Positions 34,084 through 43,966 of a DNA stretch of 64,000 nucleotides are shown here, one piece after another; position 1 is the stretch's first letter, and every line of letters begins with the position of its first letter. The translations under genes and the position numbers were made by a program. Source of the DNA: Stenotrophomonas maltophilia D457 (GTDB lineage: Bacteria; Pseudomonadota; Gammaproteobacteria; Xanthomonadales; Xanthomonadaceae); contig NC_017671.1 in assembly GCF_000284595.1 (NCBI RefSeq), positions 839,001-903,000 of the forward strand, in the 5' to 3' direction. Below the pieces are notes generated by a model. It worked only from the letters and a program-made list of their open reading frames with translations, was not told the origin of the DNA and made no database searches.

Positions 34084-36851
34084 GCGGGGTCTCCTTGGCG
34101 CAGTGAGGTGAGCGCCTTGCGCAGGCGTGCGATGTCGATGGGTTTGCTCAGGTAGCCCTGCATGCCACTGGCCAGGCAGCGCTCGCGCTCCTCGGCAGTG
34201 GCATTGGCGGTGGCGCCGATCACCGGCACCGGGTTGCCGTCCTCGCGCAGTTGCCGGGCCAACGCGTGGCCGTCCATGCGCGGCATGTTGATGTCGGTCA
34301 CCACCAGGTCGAAAGACTGCTCTCGGCATCGCTGCAGGGCTTCCACGCCGTCCTGTGCCAGCTCCACGTCGCAGCCGAGGGTGCGCAGCTGCTCGGCCAG
34401 GATCACCCGGTTGATCGGGTTGTCTTCGACGGCCAGCACGTGCAGGCCCAGCGGCATCGGCGTTGCCGCGCGCGATGTTTCCGGCAGCGCCGCACGTTGC
34501 TGCTGCACGTTGGCCAGTGCATTGCCGATCGCGGTCATCCCATGCAGGGTCACCACCAGGCTGCCATCGGCGGCAACGGTGGGCTGGTCGCCGCCGTCGA
34601 TCGATGCCACCACGCGAGGGCCTGCCCAGGCCAGCGGCATCCCGGCCTCGCCGTCCATCAGGATCGCGCCGTCATGGTCCAGCAGTGCAGGGTCGCCCTG
34701 CAGGGGCTGTGCGTTGGCACCCCAGCGACGCAGCCAGCCGCAGGCACTGTCGACCAGTTCGCGATCACGGCCGCGCACCAGGATCGGCGGCTCCGGCAGC
34801 AGGGTCGGGCCATCCTCGGCGGCGGCCAGCACCGGCAAGGGCAGGCGCACGCTGAAGCTGCTGCCCAGGCCGGGCTCGCTCACCACCTGCAGCTCGCCGC
34901 TCATCAGGCGCACCAGGCGGTCGCTGATGGACAGGCCCAGCCCGGTGCCCTGTGCACTGGCCGCGCCGCGGACCTGGCGGAACGGTTCGAACAACCGCGC
35001 CTGTTCCTCCGCGGCGATGCCCACGCCGGTATCGGTGACCTGCCAGGCCAGCACGCTCGATTCACCTTCGCGCTGTACCTGGCGCACGCGCAGTACCACC
35101 CGGCCATGCTCGGTGAACTTGATCGCGTTGCTGAGCAGGTTGCCCAGCACCTGGCGGATGCGGTCGGCATCACTCAGCACGCGCGTGGGCAGGCGCGGGT
35201 CGGTGCAGACCAGGATCTGCAGGCCCTTGCAGGTGGCCGATGCGGCGAAGCTGCGCAGCACGCTCTCGGTCAGCTCGCGCGGCGAGAACGGCGCCGGCTC
35301 CAGGCTGAGCTGCCCGGATTCGATCTTGGAAACATCCAGCACATCGCTGATCAACTGCAGCAGGACCGATGAGGAACTCTCGATGGTGCGCAGGTACTGC
35401 GACTGCCGGGCGTCCAGCGAGGTGTGCCCGAGCAGCTCCAGCGTGCCCAGCACGCCGTAGAGCGGAGTACGGATTTCATGGCTCATGGTGGCCAGGAACG
35501 CGCTCTTGGCCTGGTTGGCCGCATCGGCGGCCTGGCGTGCCGACGACAGCGCGGCCTGTGCCTGGCGGTGCCGGGAAATGTCATGGAACACGCACAGCAG
35601 CACGTCGTCGCCCTGGTAGCGGCAGGCCGCGTGCAGCACCTGCAGCTGACGACCGTCGCGGGTGGTGAATTCCAGTCCACGCCCGCGCTCGCCGGCATGT
35701 CCGCGCCATGGCGCCTGCCAGTCGCTGTGTTCGCCTTCTTCGCCAAGCCAGTCGCGTAGCAGCTGGTTGGAGAGCAGCAGCGCGCGGTCGCTGCGGCGCA
35801 GGACGCAGATGCCGACCGGCGCCATGTCGATCACCGTCGAACTGAAATCCAGGTTCTCCAGCAGCCTGCGCTGTTGCTGCAGGGCCGGCTGGATCAGCTG
35901 GAGGTCCACGCGATGCCGCAGCAGGCGCAGCGCGACGCCGGCCAGCAGCAGCAACAGCGCGCAGACCAGCAGCGGCACCGCCAGGTCACCCAGCAGCAGT
36001 TGCGACGGCAGGTGGTAGACCAACCGCCAGCCGTCGTTGCCGACACTTTTCACCAGCGCTACACCGCGCGGAAGCCCGCCACTCCACAGCGTGCCGAAGC
36101 TGTCGTCCTGGCGTTCCCGCAGGGTCTTCCAGCCCGCACCATCCAGACGCGGGGTCTGGCTGGACAATGCCGGCTGCCCTGCACGGTCGAGCAGCGCATA
36201 GCCGCCGATGCCCTGGCCGTCGATCATGCTCGCCGCCGCCGCGCCATCGAGCAGCAGCACCAGCCACTGCGTCGGATGCGGGCCGGCCTGTACCGGCTGC
36301 GCCAATGCAACGCCACTGTCACCCGGGCGCAGCCAGTGCACCGGGTCGGCCGCCTCCAGGCTGCCGCTGCGTGCCTGCAGCGCACGCAGCGATGGCAGGT
36401 GCGCCAGGTCCACGTCGACCTCGCCGCCGGCCAGCCAGTGCGTGCCGTGCGCATCGACCAGCAGCAGATGCGTCTGCAGTGCCTGCAGCGTGTGTTCGGC
36501 GCGCGCTGACAACAGCAGCCGCTGGCCCGGTTGGCCGCCAGCACCATCCAGCGGCACCTGGCGCATGCCTTCGCTGTCCGCCGCAGGTGCATCCGGGTTG
36601 CCCCTCACCACCGAATCGCCCAGATAGCGCAGCAGGGCTTCGCGCTGGTCGAAATAGATCTGGGCCCTGTAGGCCGCTGCATTCATCTCGCGGCGATGGG
36701 TCGAGATGTCCTCGGTGAATGCCGTGAGCAGGTAGAAGCCGGCCGCGGCGGCCAGGCAGACGAAGACGCACACGGTCAAGCAGCGCAGCAGCACCGACGC
36801 GGTGGTCGATGGCACGGCCTGCTGCAGCGAAGGGCGGGGGAAGCGGAACAT
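34080..36851 (-). CDS. Hybrid sensor histidine kinase without HPt
   Basis: A 923-residue membrane kinase, first gene of the cluster. TM1 is at about 18-43, a periplasmic region at 45-285, TM2 at about 289-311 and a PAS-like segment at 325-430. The phospho-acceptor H458 lies in [14 protein letters not shown] box [10 protein letters not shown] (570-579), G1 DTGVGI (607-612) and G2 GTGLGLSI (635-642) are intact. The receiver domain (about 804-915) has D810 and D853 (VTDINMP). The protein ends 70 residues after the receiver core without an HPt, unlike its paralogue, so its phosphate must pass through an HPt elsewhere. The shared 20-bp motif lies 33 bases upstream of the ATG. Confidence 0.92.
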   Translation of the reverse strand: MFRFPRPSLQQAVPSTTASVLLRCLTVCVFVCLAAAAGFYLLTAFTEDISTHRREMNAAAYRAQIYFDQREALLRYLGDSVVRGNPDAPAADSEGMRQVPLDGAGGQPGQRLLLSARAEHTLQALQTHLLLVDAHGTHWLAGGEVDVDLAHLPSLRALQARSGSLEAADPVHWLRPGDSGVALAQPVQAGPHPTQWLVLLLDGAAAASMIDGQGIGGYALLDRAGQPALSSQTPRLDGAGWKTLRERQDDSFGTLWSGGLPRGVALVKSVGNDGWRLVYHLPSQLLLGDLAVPLLVCALLLLLAGVALRLLRHRVDLQLIQPALQQQRRLLENLDFSSTVIDMAPVGICVLRRSDRALLLSNQLLRDWLGEEGEHSDWQAPWRGHAGERGRGLEFTTRDGRQLQVLHAACRYQGDDVLLCVFHDISRHRQAQAALSSARQAADAANQAKSAFLATMSHEIRTPLYGVLGTLELLGHTSLDARQSQYLRTIESSSSVLLQLISDVLDVSKIESGQLSLEPAPFSPRELTESVLRSFAASATCKGLQILVCTDPRLPTRVLSDADRIRQVLGNLLSNAIKFTEHGRVVLRVRQVQREGESSVLAWQVTDTGVGIAAEEQARLFEPFRQVRGAASAQGTGLGLSISDRLVRLMSGELQVVSEPGLGSSFSVRLPLPVLAAAEDGPTLLPEPPILVRGRDRELVDSACGWLRRWGANAQPLQGDPALLDHDGAILMDGEAGMPLAWAGPRVVASIDGGDQPTVAADGSLVVTLHGMTAIGNALANVQQQRAALPETSRAATPMPLGLHVLAVEDNPINRVILAEQLRTLGCDVELAQDGVEALQRCREQSFDLVVTDINMPRMDGHALARQLREDGNPVPVIGATANATAEERERCLASGMQGYLSKPIDIARLRKALTSLRQGDPA

Positions 36852-36883
36852 GCAACGATGCTAGGGAGCGGCGCGCGCGGCGC

Positions 36884-36903
36884 GGAATCAGCTGTTTCCT
36901 AAA
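36884..36903 (-). promoter_or_regulatory. Putative operator upstream of the first kinase gene
   Basis: GGAATCAGCTGTTTCCTAAA, 18 of 20 identical to the site before the autotransporter, only the central two bases differ. It is 33 bases upstream of the kinase start codon, a position suited to autoregulation. Confidence 0.6.
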
Positions 36904-36959
36904 ATCCCCGGCTGGCCGGTCGGGCCGGAGCCTGCGCGCGGGTACCGTTCAGGCGGCGG

Positions 36960-36988
36960 AAAAAAAGAACCCCCGCCGAAGCGGGGGT
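36960..36988 (-). terminator. Rho-independent terminator of the TonB receptor gene
   Basis: On the minus strand an 8-bp stem ACCCCCGC / GCGGGGGT with a TTCG loop is followed by TC and seven Ts. It isolates the TonB receptor from the kinase cluster that follows in the same direction. Confidence 0.88.
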
Positions 36989-37014
36989 CTCCTGTATCGG
37001 CGCTGGCCGGGCGC

Positions 37015-39753
37015 TTACAGCGCGCTGCCACCGAACTTGTGGGTGTACTGCAGGTTGATCGTGCGCCCCACGCTGTCGAACCAGGACACGTCGTAGTACG
37101 GGTATGCAGTGTAGGTACGGTCCTTCGGCGGCATCTTGTTGAACACATTGACCACCGACAGCGACAGGCGCGAGTGGTCGTCGAAGCGGTACTGCAGCGA
37201 GGCGTTGTAGCGATAGGTCGCCTTCACGTACGGGCTGTCGCCGCTGTCCCAGTCGAACACCTGGTCGTAGCTGTCCGAGGTCGGCAGCTTGCCCAGGCGC
37301 GAACCGTACACCGTTGCCGACCACGCATCCTTTTCCCAGGTCACGCTCAGGCTGGTCTTGGTGCGTGGGATGTCGAAGCCGCTGTTCACTGCGAACTGGT
37401 CTTCGGTGCGGTCGCCCGGGTAGCGCTGGAAGTCATGCTTCTTCACCCAGGTGTGGGTGCCGTTGAAGATGAAGTCGCCGATGCCCGTCTGCAGGCGGTA
37501 GCGCAGGCCGACGTCGATGCCGGAGGTGGATTCGCGGGCGACGTTGATCGGCGCCACGCGCACGCCATACAGGCGCCCGTCGTTGCTGCGGGTGATGCGG
37601 GCGAGTGCATCCACGCAGGTCGGCGAGGTGATGTCGGCGCTGCCCAGGCGGCAGTTCGCTTCGTTGGCCAGGATCGTGCGCACGTCCATGTCCTGCACCT
37701 GGTCGCGCATGTCGATGTCGAACCAGTCCACCGACAGGTCCAGGCCGACGGTCGGCGACCAGACGAAGCCGGCACTCCACGAGGTGCTGGTTTCCGGGTC
37801 GAGCTGGCGGTTGCCGGTGCGGCTGCGGATCAGGTTGCGCTCGTAGTCGGCGCAGTCGGTGGCGCCGTCGGCGCGGCAGCTGTACAGGTCTTCGGCGGTG
37901 GTCTCATCGTTGCCCGGGCCGGCGAATACATAGTGCAGGTCCGGCGCACGGAACGCGGTGCCATACGAACCGCGCACCAGCAGCGTGTCGATCGGGCGCC
38001 ATTCCAGGCCACCGCTCCAGGTCGCCTTGCCGATGGTGTGGCCGGAATAGCGGTACTGGTCGTAGCGGCCGGCCACGCTCAGGTTGACCGTTTCGTGCAG
38101 CGGCATGCGCAGCTCGGCCGCCGTAGCCCAGCGGTTGCGCGAACCTTGGCCGTCCGAATCCTTCCAGCTGTAATAGTAGTACTGGGTCGCCAGCGGATCA
38201 GGATTGAGCGAGTACGCCTGCTGGCCCACTTCCACGGTCGCGGCGAAACCGGCGTCACCGCCGGGCAGGCCGAACAGCGCGGAATTGGTCAGAGTGAATG
38301 CCGCCGTCTCCGTGCGCGACTTCGGCGTGTAGGTGGTACGCGCGGCGATCGAATCATACTCGGCGCGGGTCAGCGGCCGGTACAGGCGTGACGGGTCGGC
38401 GTTGTAGATCGGGAAACCGTCGTCATCCACGCCCAGCTGCGGGCCGAGGAACAGGTCATTGGCCTTGGCGGCGATGATCTGCGCCCAGCTGATCCGCGAC
38501 TGGTACTGCGAATGGCTCAATGCCGCTTCGTAGTCCCAGTTGCCGGCCAGGTTGCCCTTGAAGCCGGTGGTCACGCTGAAGGTCTTCTGCGTGCTGCGCA
38601 CCATGGCATTGCGCAGGCCACCCATTTCCTCGGGCGAGAACTGGCGCTGCCAGAACTCGATCTCGCCGGTCGCTTCGTTGTTGAAGTAGCCCGACTCATC
38701 GCCGTTGGCGTCCATGCGGCCCCACTTGGTGACGTCGCGCATCAGCGACATCGTGTGATAGCCCAGCTGCACATCGGCGAACCACTGCTGGCCATTGTCG
38801 AAGTCGTAGCTCAGCGAGGCGTAGCCATTGGCACCACGGCGCTTGCTGAGGATGGTGCCGTAGCCGATCGAGCTGTCGCTTCCGCAGTAATAGCCATAGC
38901 GCGGGCGGTAGGCGCGGTAGGTGCTGCCCTGGTTCTGGCCGGACAGCGCTTCGCAGGTGGCCGCGCCCGGGTCCAGGTAGTCATCGTTGTAGTCGGTGCG
39001 CAGGTAGGCGCGGCGGGCGATGCGCGAACCCTCGGTGGGGCCGTCCTGGGTCGAGTCCTGGATGTCGCGCTCATAGGCCCACAGCGGCGTCTGCGACTGC
39101 AGTTCCACGCTGTACACCGCGTTGAAGTTGCCACGGCTGAAACCGCTGGCGATGCTCATGTCGAACGACTCGCCACCGCCTTCAGTGGTGGTGCCCATGC
39201 GCATGTCGATCGTGGTGCCGTCGGCCTTCTTCTTCAGGATGAAGTTGACCACGCCGGCGATCGCGTCCGATCCATAGATGGCCGAGGCGCTGCCGGTCAG
39301 TACTTCAATGCGCTCGATCATCCCCAGCGGAATGTTGGAGACATCGGTGAAGTTGCTGCGGCCCTTGAACGGCATCGGGAAGTCGGCGATACGGCGGCCA
39401 TTGACCAGCACCAGCGTGTGGTTCGGGCCCAGGCCGCGCAGGTCCACCTGCTGGGCACCCGGCGAGAAGTCGGCGCCGCTGGAAGACTGCTGGCTCTGCG
39501 TCTCACCGCCGTTCTGGGTCATCGCACGCAGCACGTCCGGCACGCTGGTGAAGCCACTGGAACGGATCTGTTCGGCGTTGATCACCGTGATCGGGGCGGG
39601 GCCTTCCACCTGGGCGCGCGGAATGCGCGAACCGGTGACCTGCACCGCGTCCAGTTGTTGTACCGGAGAGGACGCCGGAGCCTGGGCGGCCGCGGAAGCA
39701 GCCACACCCATCAACGCGAGCTGGATCGACCACGCCATCGCCTTTCTACGCAT
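37015..39753 (-). CDS. TonB-dependent outer-membrane receptor
   Basis: A 912-residue receptor. A signal peptide covers residues 1-24. The plug domain (about 35-160) begins LDAVQVTGSRIPRAQVEGPAPI and has QQVDLRGLGPNHTLVLVNGRR and IPLGMIERIEVLTGSASAIYGSDAIAGVVNFILK (in pieces). The C-terminal barrel covers the rest and ends IDLQYTHKFGGSAL-like, without a terminal aromatic residue. It belongs to the large oligopeptide/carbohydrate-type receptors common in xanthomonads and not to a clear siderophore class. It is divergent from a secreted cyanophycinase, so it may import the products of that enzyme. Confidence 0.92.
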   Translation of the reverse strand: MRRKAMAWSIQLALMGVAASAAAQAPASSPVQQLDAVQVTGSRIPRAQVEGPAPITVINAEQIRSSGFTSVPDVLRAMTQNGGETQSQQSSSGADFSPGAQQVDLRGLGPNHTLVLVNGRRIADFPMPFKGRSNFTDVSNIPLGMIERIEVLTGSASAIYGSDAIAGVVNFILKKKADGTTIDMRMGTTTEGGGESFDMSIASGFSRGNFNAVYSVELQSQTPLWAYERDIQDSTQDGPTEGSRIARRAYLRTDYNDDYLDPGAATCEALSGQNQGSTYRAYRPRYGYYCGSDSSIGYGTILSKRRGANGYASLSYDFDNGQQWFADVQLGYHTMSLMRDVTKWGRMDANGDESGYFNNEATGEIEFWQRQFSPEEMGGLRNAMVRSTQKTFSVTTGFKGNLAGNWDYEAALSHSQYQSRISWAQIIAAKANDLFLGPQLGVDDDGFPIYNADPSRLYRPLTRAEYDSIAARTTYTPKSRTETAAFTLTNSALFGLPGGDAGFAATVEVGQQAYSLNPDPLATQYYYYSWKDSDGQGSRNRWATAAELRMPLHETVNLSVAGRYDQYRYSGHTIGKATWSGGLEWRPIDTLLVRGSYGTAFRAPDLHYVFAGPGNDETTAEDLYSCRADGATDCADYERNLIRSRTGNRQLDPETSTSWSAGFVWSPTVGLDLSVDWFDIDMRDQVQDMDVRTILANEANCRLGSADITSPTCVDALARITRSNDGRLYGVRVAPINVARESTSGIDVGLRYRLQTGIGDFIFNGTHTWVKKHDFQRYPGDRTEDQFAVNSGFDIPRTKTSLSVTWEKDAWSATVYGSRLGKLPTSDSYDQVFDWDSGDSPYVKATYRYNASLQYRFDDHSRLSLSVVNVFNKMPPKDRTYTAYPYYDVSWFDSVGRTINLQYTHKFGGSAL

Positions 39754-39922
39754 GAGGAATTCTCGGAAATGAAGCCGGCCCGCAGAGGAGGGGCCTGTCC
39801 CCCATTCAGATTTCCGGAATGGGCGCGCGCATTTAACGCCTTTTTTATGTCCTTGACTACTGGGTCCCTATCTGGCAAAGAGTGAAAACGCTTGCAAGTC
39901 GATTTTGTTCAGGGAGATCAAG

Positions 39923-40936
39923 ATGCGACGCGTTCACCGGACCCTGCGTACCCCTGTTGCCTGGCTGGCGCTGCTGATGCTGGCCTGGCCGTCGGCCGCG
40001 CAGGATCTGCAGGGCCCGGGCTTTTCCTATTACGAGGTCGGCGACCTTGAGGCCCCACGTCCCGGGCCGCGTGCATCCGCGATGATGCTGATGGGCGGTG
40101 GCGAGTGGGTGCCGGATGCCTTCCAGTGGTGGTTGAAGCAGGCCGGCAATGGCCGTGTACTGATCCTGCGTGCCTCCGGTGGCGATGAACTGCAGGACCG
40201 CCTGTACCGCGAGATCGGCGGCACCACCGCGGTACAGACGCTGGTCTTCGACAGCCGCCGCGGTGCCGATGATCCAGCCGTGCTGCGCGTGGTCGCTGCG
40301 GCCGATGCCATCTTCATTGCCGGCGGCGACCAGTCGCGCTACATCCGCTTCTGGAAGGGCACCGCACTCAACCGCGCGCTCAACGCCCATGTACGCGCCG
40401 GCAAGCCGATTGCCGGTACCAGCGCTGGCCTGGCCATCCTCGGCGGCTATGCCTATGGCGCCATGGATGGCGGCAGCATCAGCTCGGCCGGTGCGCTGGC
40501 CGATCCGATGGGCAGCGCAGTCACCATGGACAGTGGCTTCCTGCAGATGCCCTACCTGCAGCGCGTGGTCACCGACACCCATTTCGACAAGCGTGACCGC
40601 CTTGGCCGCCTCATCGTGTTCGTGGCACGCGCCGCGCAGGACAGCGGCGACCCTGACATCGTCGGCATCGGCGTTGATGAGGACACCGCCCTGTGCGTGG
40701 AGCCCGATGGCCAGGCCCAGGTCTACAGCGCTGATGGCGAGGGCAAGGTCTGGGTGGTCAGCCCCGGTCGTGATGCCGATCGCCTGGTCGAGGGCGAACC
40801 ATTGCGCTTCCATGCCGTTCCAGTGACCGTGGTCGCCAGTGGCAGCCGCATGCGCCTGGACGATTTCCAGGCCGAGGCCGACTACCAGGCCGTGGCCGAC
40901 ATCAGCGACGGCGAAATCGAGTTCACGCTTCGGTAG
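39923..40936 (+). CDS. Secreted cyanophycinase-like peptidase (S51)
   Basis: A 337-residue protein with a signal peptide (about 1-27, LLMLAWPSAAQ). The S51 nucleophile is S167 in IAGTSAGLAI. FIAGGDQSRYIRFWKGT (about 131-147) and VTDTHFDKRDRLGRL (216-230) are typical of cyanophycinases, which release beta-Asp-Arg dipeptides from the polymer cyanophycin. The signal implies it acts outside the cytoplasm. ATG 39923 follows AGGGAG; the frame is open to 39905 but without a better site. The TAG stop is part of the GTAG of the following SMAG element. It pairs with the isoaspartyl peptidase 108 bases downstream. Confidence 0.88.
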   Translation: MRRVHRTLRTPVAWLALLMLAWPSAAQDLQGPGFSYYEVGDLEAPRPGPRASAMMLMGGGEWVPDAFQWWLKQAGNGRVLILRASGGDELQDRLYREIGGTTAVQTLVFDSRRGADDPAVLRVVAAADAIFIAGGDQSRYIRFWKGTALNRALNAHVRAGKPIAGTSAGLAILGGYAYGAMDGGSISSAGALADPMGSAVTMDSGFLQMPYLQRVVTDTHFDKRDRLGRLIVFVARAAQDSGDPDIVGIGVDEDTALCVEPDGQAQVYSADGEGKVWVVSPGRDADRLVEGEPLRFHAVPVTVVASGSRMRLDDFQAEADYQAVADISDGEIEFTLR

Positions 40937-41006
40937 CGCCGGCCGCTGGCCGGCAACTCACTTCCCTGACCTGATGCGCCCCTTGCGGCCAGCGGCCGGC
41001 GCTACC
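40932..41006. repeat. SMAG inverted dimer
   Basis: Two GCCGGCC/GGCCGGC hairpins in opposite orientation (40932-40956 and 40984-41006), with GTAG at both outer ends. The first supplies the TAG stop codon of the cyanophycinase gene. Confidence 0.85.
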
Positions 41007-41044
41007 CTGCAATCCATTCCCTTGTCCTGCTGGAGACGTACCTG

Positions 41045-42061
41045 ATGAAACTGCGCCTGGCGCTGTCCGCGCTGCTGTCCTTGCCATTGATCGCCCAGGC
41101 CGCCCCGGCTGCGTCGCCATTGCTGGTCATCCATGGCGGCGCCGGCGTCGAACGCAAGGACCTGTCGCCAGCCGAAGAGAAGGCTGCGCGCGATGCGTTG
41201 CGCGCCGCACTGCTGAAAGGCCATGCCGAACTGGCGGCCGGTCGTCCGGCGCTTGCAGCGGTCACTGCGGCAATCACCGTGCTGGAGGACGATCCGACCT
41301 TCAACGCTGGCAAGGGCGCAGTGTTCACCCATGACGGCCACAACGAGCTGGATGCGGCGGTGATGGACGGTGCCACCCAGGCAGCAGGTGCGGTGGCAGG
41401 CGTGCAGCGGGTGCGCAACCCGATCCTGCTGGCGCAGACCGTGATGCAGAAGTCCAGGCACGTGATGATGGTAGGGCAGGGTGCCGAAGCCTTCGCGGTG
41501 GAGCAGGGCATTGCTCTGGTTGATCCCTCCTACTTCCGCACGGAGAAGCGTTGGCAGCAGCTGCAGCGCGCGCTTAAGGAAGAGGCCAATGGCCAGGCCC
41601 ATGCCGACCTGGAGACCGCAAAGCACTTCGGTACCGTCGGTGCGGTCGCGCTGGATGCGCAGGGGCAGCTGGCCGCCGGCACCTCCACGGGCGGCATGAC
41701 CAACAAGCGCTATGGCCGGGTGGGTGACTCGCCGATCATCGGCGCCGGCACCTGGGCCGATGCGCGCTGTGCGGTGTCGGGCACCGGCTGGGGCGAGTAC
41801 TACATCCGCACCGCGGCCGCGCACGAGATCTGTGCGCGCATGCGCTACCAGGGGCAGAGCCCGGAGCAGGCCGGCAAGGGCGTGATCAACGAGACGATTC
41901 CGCAGATGGGCGGCGACGGTGGTGCGATCGTGCTTGCCGCGGACGGCAGAATGGCCACGCCGTTCAACACCCAGGGCATGTATCGGGGCTGGATCGGCGC
42001 CGACGGAGTCCCCCATGTCGCAATTTTCGCCAGCGAGACCCTGCCGGTCCCCGGCCAATAA
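41045..42061 (+). CDS. Secreted isoaspartyl peptidase/L-asparaginase (Ntn-hydrolase)
   Basis: A 338-residue precursor with a signal peptide (about 1-20, LIAQAAPA). The family start LLVIHGGAG (26-34) and AAVTAAITVLEDDPTFNAGKG lie in the alpha chain. The autocleavage site precedes T197 in FGTVGAVALD; after cleavage this threonine is the nucleophile. STGGMTNKRYGRVGDSPIIGAGTWA binds substrate. It would split beta-Asp-Arg and other isoaspartyl dipeptides. Beside a cyanophycinase, it would complete cyanophycin breakdown to Asp and Arg. Confidence 0.92.
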   Translation: MKLRLALSALLSLPLIAQAAPAASPLLVIHGGAGVERKDLSPAEEKAARDALRAALLKGHAELAAGRPALAAVTAAITVLEDDPTFNAGKGAVFTHDGHNELDAAVMDGATQAAGAVAGVQRVRNPILLAQTVMQKSRHVMMVGQGAEAFAVEQGIALVDPSYFRTEKRWQQLQRALKEEANGQAHADLETAKHFGTVGAVALDAQGQLAAGTSTGGMTNKRYGRVGDSPIIGAGTWADARCAVSGTGWGEYYIRTAAAHEICARMRYQGQSPEQAGKGVINETIPQMGGDGGAIVLAADGRMATPFNTQGMYRGWIGADGVPHVAIFASETLPVPGQ

Positions 42062-42113
42062 CCTTGCGTATCAATGGGTTTGCGACAACGTGTGAAAAAG
42101 ATGGAAAAAAGCG

Positions 42114-42142
42114 TTGACAGCCCCCCGTCCCATCAGCAGAAT
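42114..42142 (+). promoter_or_regulatory. Promoter of the tRNA-tuf operon
   Basis: TTGACA at 42114-42119 and CAGAAT at 42137-42142 with 17-base spacing, 57 bases before tRNA-Tyr. An A-rich stretch (GTGAAAAAGATGGAAAAAA) precedes the -35, like an UP element. A strong sigma-70 promoter is expected for stable RNA. Confidence 0.75.
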
Positions 42143-42198
42143 AAGCGGCTCACCACCACACACCGCAACGCTTCGGCGGCAACGGAATGGGGTGGTAA

Positions 42199-42284
42199 GG
42201 AGGGATACCCAAGCGGCCAACGGGGGCAGACTGTAAATCTGCTGGCTTACGCCTTCGGTGGTTCGAATCCACCTCCCTCCACCA
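42199..42284 (+). tRNA. tRNA-Tyr (anticodon GTA)
   Basis: An 86-base class II tRNA: acceptor GGAGGGA / TCCCTCC, discriminator A, encoded CCA, anticodon arm CAGACTGTAAATCTG with GTA, and a long variable arm (CTGGCTTACGCCTTC region). Confidence 0.97.
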
Positions 42285-42308
42285 GTTTCACGTTGTGACA
42301 TTCCCGGC

Positions 42309-42382
<74 letters not shown>

Positions 42383-42431
42383 TTGAATGAACTTTGAATC
42401 TTATCGAGTTCATGTCATAATGCAAAACTCG

Positions 42432-42507
<76 letters not shown>

Positions 42508-42548
42508 TCTTAAGCATCACCTCTCAGACGAATTCGAGATAAGCAGCC

Positions 42549-43739
42549 ATGGCCAAGGGTAAGTTCGAGCGCACCAAGCCGCACGTCAATGTCGGCACCA
42601 TCGGTCACGTCGACCACGGCAAGACCACGCTGACCGCCGCACTGACCAAGATCGGTGCCGAGCGCTTCGGTGGCGAGTTCAAGGACTACTCCTCGATCGA
42701 CGCCGCGCCGGAAGAAAAGGCTCGTGGTATCACGATCTCGACCGCGCACGTCGAATACGAATCCCCGATCCGTCACTACGCCCACGTTGACTGCCCGGGC
42801 CACGCTGACTACGTCAAGAACATGATCACCGGTGCCGCCCAGATGGACGGCGCGATCCTGGTGTGCTCGGCCGCTGACGGCCCGATGCCGCAGACCCGTG
42901 AGCACATCCTGCTGTCGCGCCAGGTCGGCGTGCCGTACATCGTCGTGTTCCTGAACAAGGCCGACATGGTCGACGACGCCGAGCTGCTCGAGCTGGTCGA
43001 GATGGAAGTGCGCGAACTGCTGAGCAAGTACGAGTTCCCGGGCGACGACACCCCGATCATCGCCGGTTCGGCCCGCCTGGCGCTGGAAGGCGACCAGAGC
43101 GACATCGGCGTGCCGGCCATCCTGAAGCTGGTCGACGCGCTGGACAGCTGGATTCCGGAGCCGGAGCGTGCGATCGACAAGCCGTTCCTGATGCCGGTGG
43201 AAGACGTGTTCTCGATCTCGGGCCGCGGCACCGTGGTGACCGGTCGTATCGAGCGCGGCGTGATCAAGGTTGGCGACGAAATCGAAATCGTCGGCATCCG
43301 TCCGGTGCAGAAGACCACCGTGACCGGCGTTGAAATGTTCCGCAAGCTGCTGGACCAGGGTCAGGCAGGCGACAACGCTGGCCTGCTGCTGCGCGGCACC
43401 AAGCGTGACGACGTCGAGCGTGGCCAGGTGCTGGCCAAGCCGGGCACGATCAAGCCGCACACCAAGTTCGAAGGCGAAGTGTACGTCCTGTCGAAGGACG
43501 AAGGCGGCCGCCACACCCCGTTCTTCAATGGCTACCGTCCGCAGTTCTACTTCCGCACCACCGACATCACCGGCGCAGCTGCGCTGCCGGAAGGCGTCGA
43601 AATGGTGATGCCGGGTGACAACGTCAAGATGGTCGTCACCCTGATCAACCCGGTGGCAATGGACGAAGGCCTGCGCTTCGCCATCCGCGAAGGCGGCCGT
43701 ACCGTCGGCGCCGGCGTGGTCTCGAAGATCATCGAGTAA
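42549..43739 (+). CDS. tuf: Elongation factor Tu, copy 1
   Basis: A 396-residue GTPase that brings aminoacyl-tRNA to the ribosome. G1 [10 protein letters not shown] (about 17-26), G3 DCPGH (81-85) and G4 NKAD (136-139) are present, with domains 2 and 3 following. The protein is identical to the second copy at 59973; only about six silent base differences were seen. This copy belongs to the tRNA-tuf-secE-nusG transcript. Confidence 0.98.
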   Translation: MAKGKFERTKPHVNVGTIGHVDHGKTTLTAALTKIGAERFGGEFKDYSSIDAAPEEKARGITISTAHVEYESPIRHYAHVDCPGHADYVKNMITGAAQMDGAILVCSAADGPMPQTREHILLSRQVGVPYIVVFLNKADMVDDAELLELVEMEVRELLSKYEFPGDDTPIIAGSARLALEGDQSDIGVPAILKLVDALDSWIPEPERAIDKPFLMPVEDVFSISGRGTVVTGRIERGVIKVGDEIEIVGIRPVQKTTVTGVEMFRKLLDQGQAGDNAGLLLRGTKRDDVERGQVLAKPGTIKPHTKFEGEVYVLSKDEGGRHTPFFNGYRPQFYFRTTDITGAAALPEGVEMVMPGDNVKMVVTLINPVAMDEGLRFAIREGGRTVGAGVVSKIIE

Positions 43740-43841
43740 GCCTGCAGTACCGGTGGTTGCATAGCGCCGCCGGTTACGCGAATGGCGGGCCGGGAACCTC
43801 GGTCCGCCTTCGCCGTCTAAGGGAAGGCAAGTTTTCAACGT

Positions 43842-43917
<76 letters not shown>

Positions 43918-43966
43918 TCTGCCCACCTTACCCAGCGGCCTGCGCCGCTAAAGCAGACACAGCCGG

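Noticed and set aside
39891..39898. CTTGCAAG palindrome upstream of the cyanophycinase as an operator
   Set aside because: It is only eight bases, seen once, and no regulator gene is adjacent; too weak to annotate.
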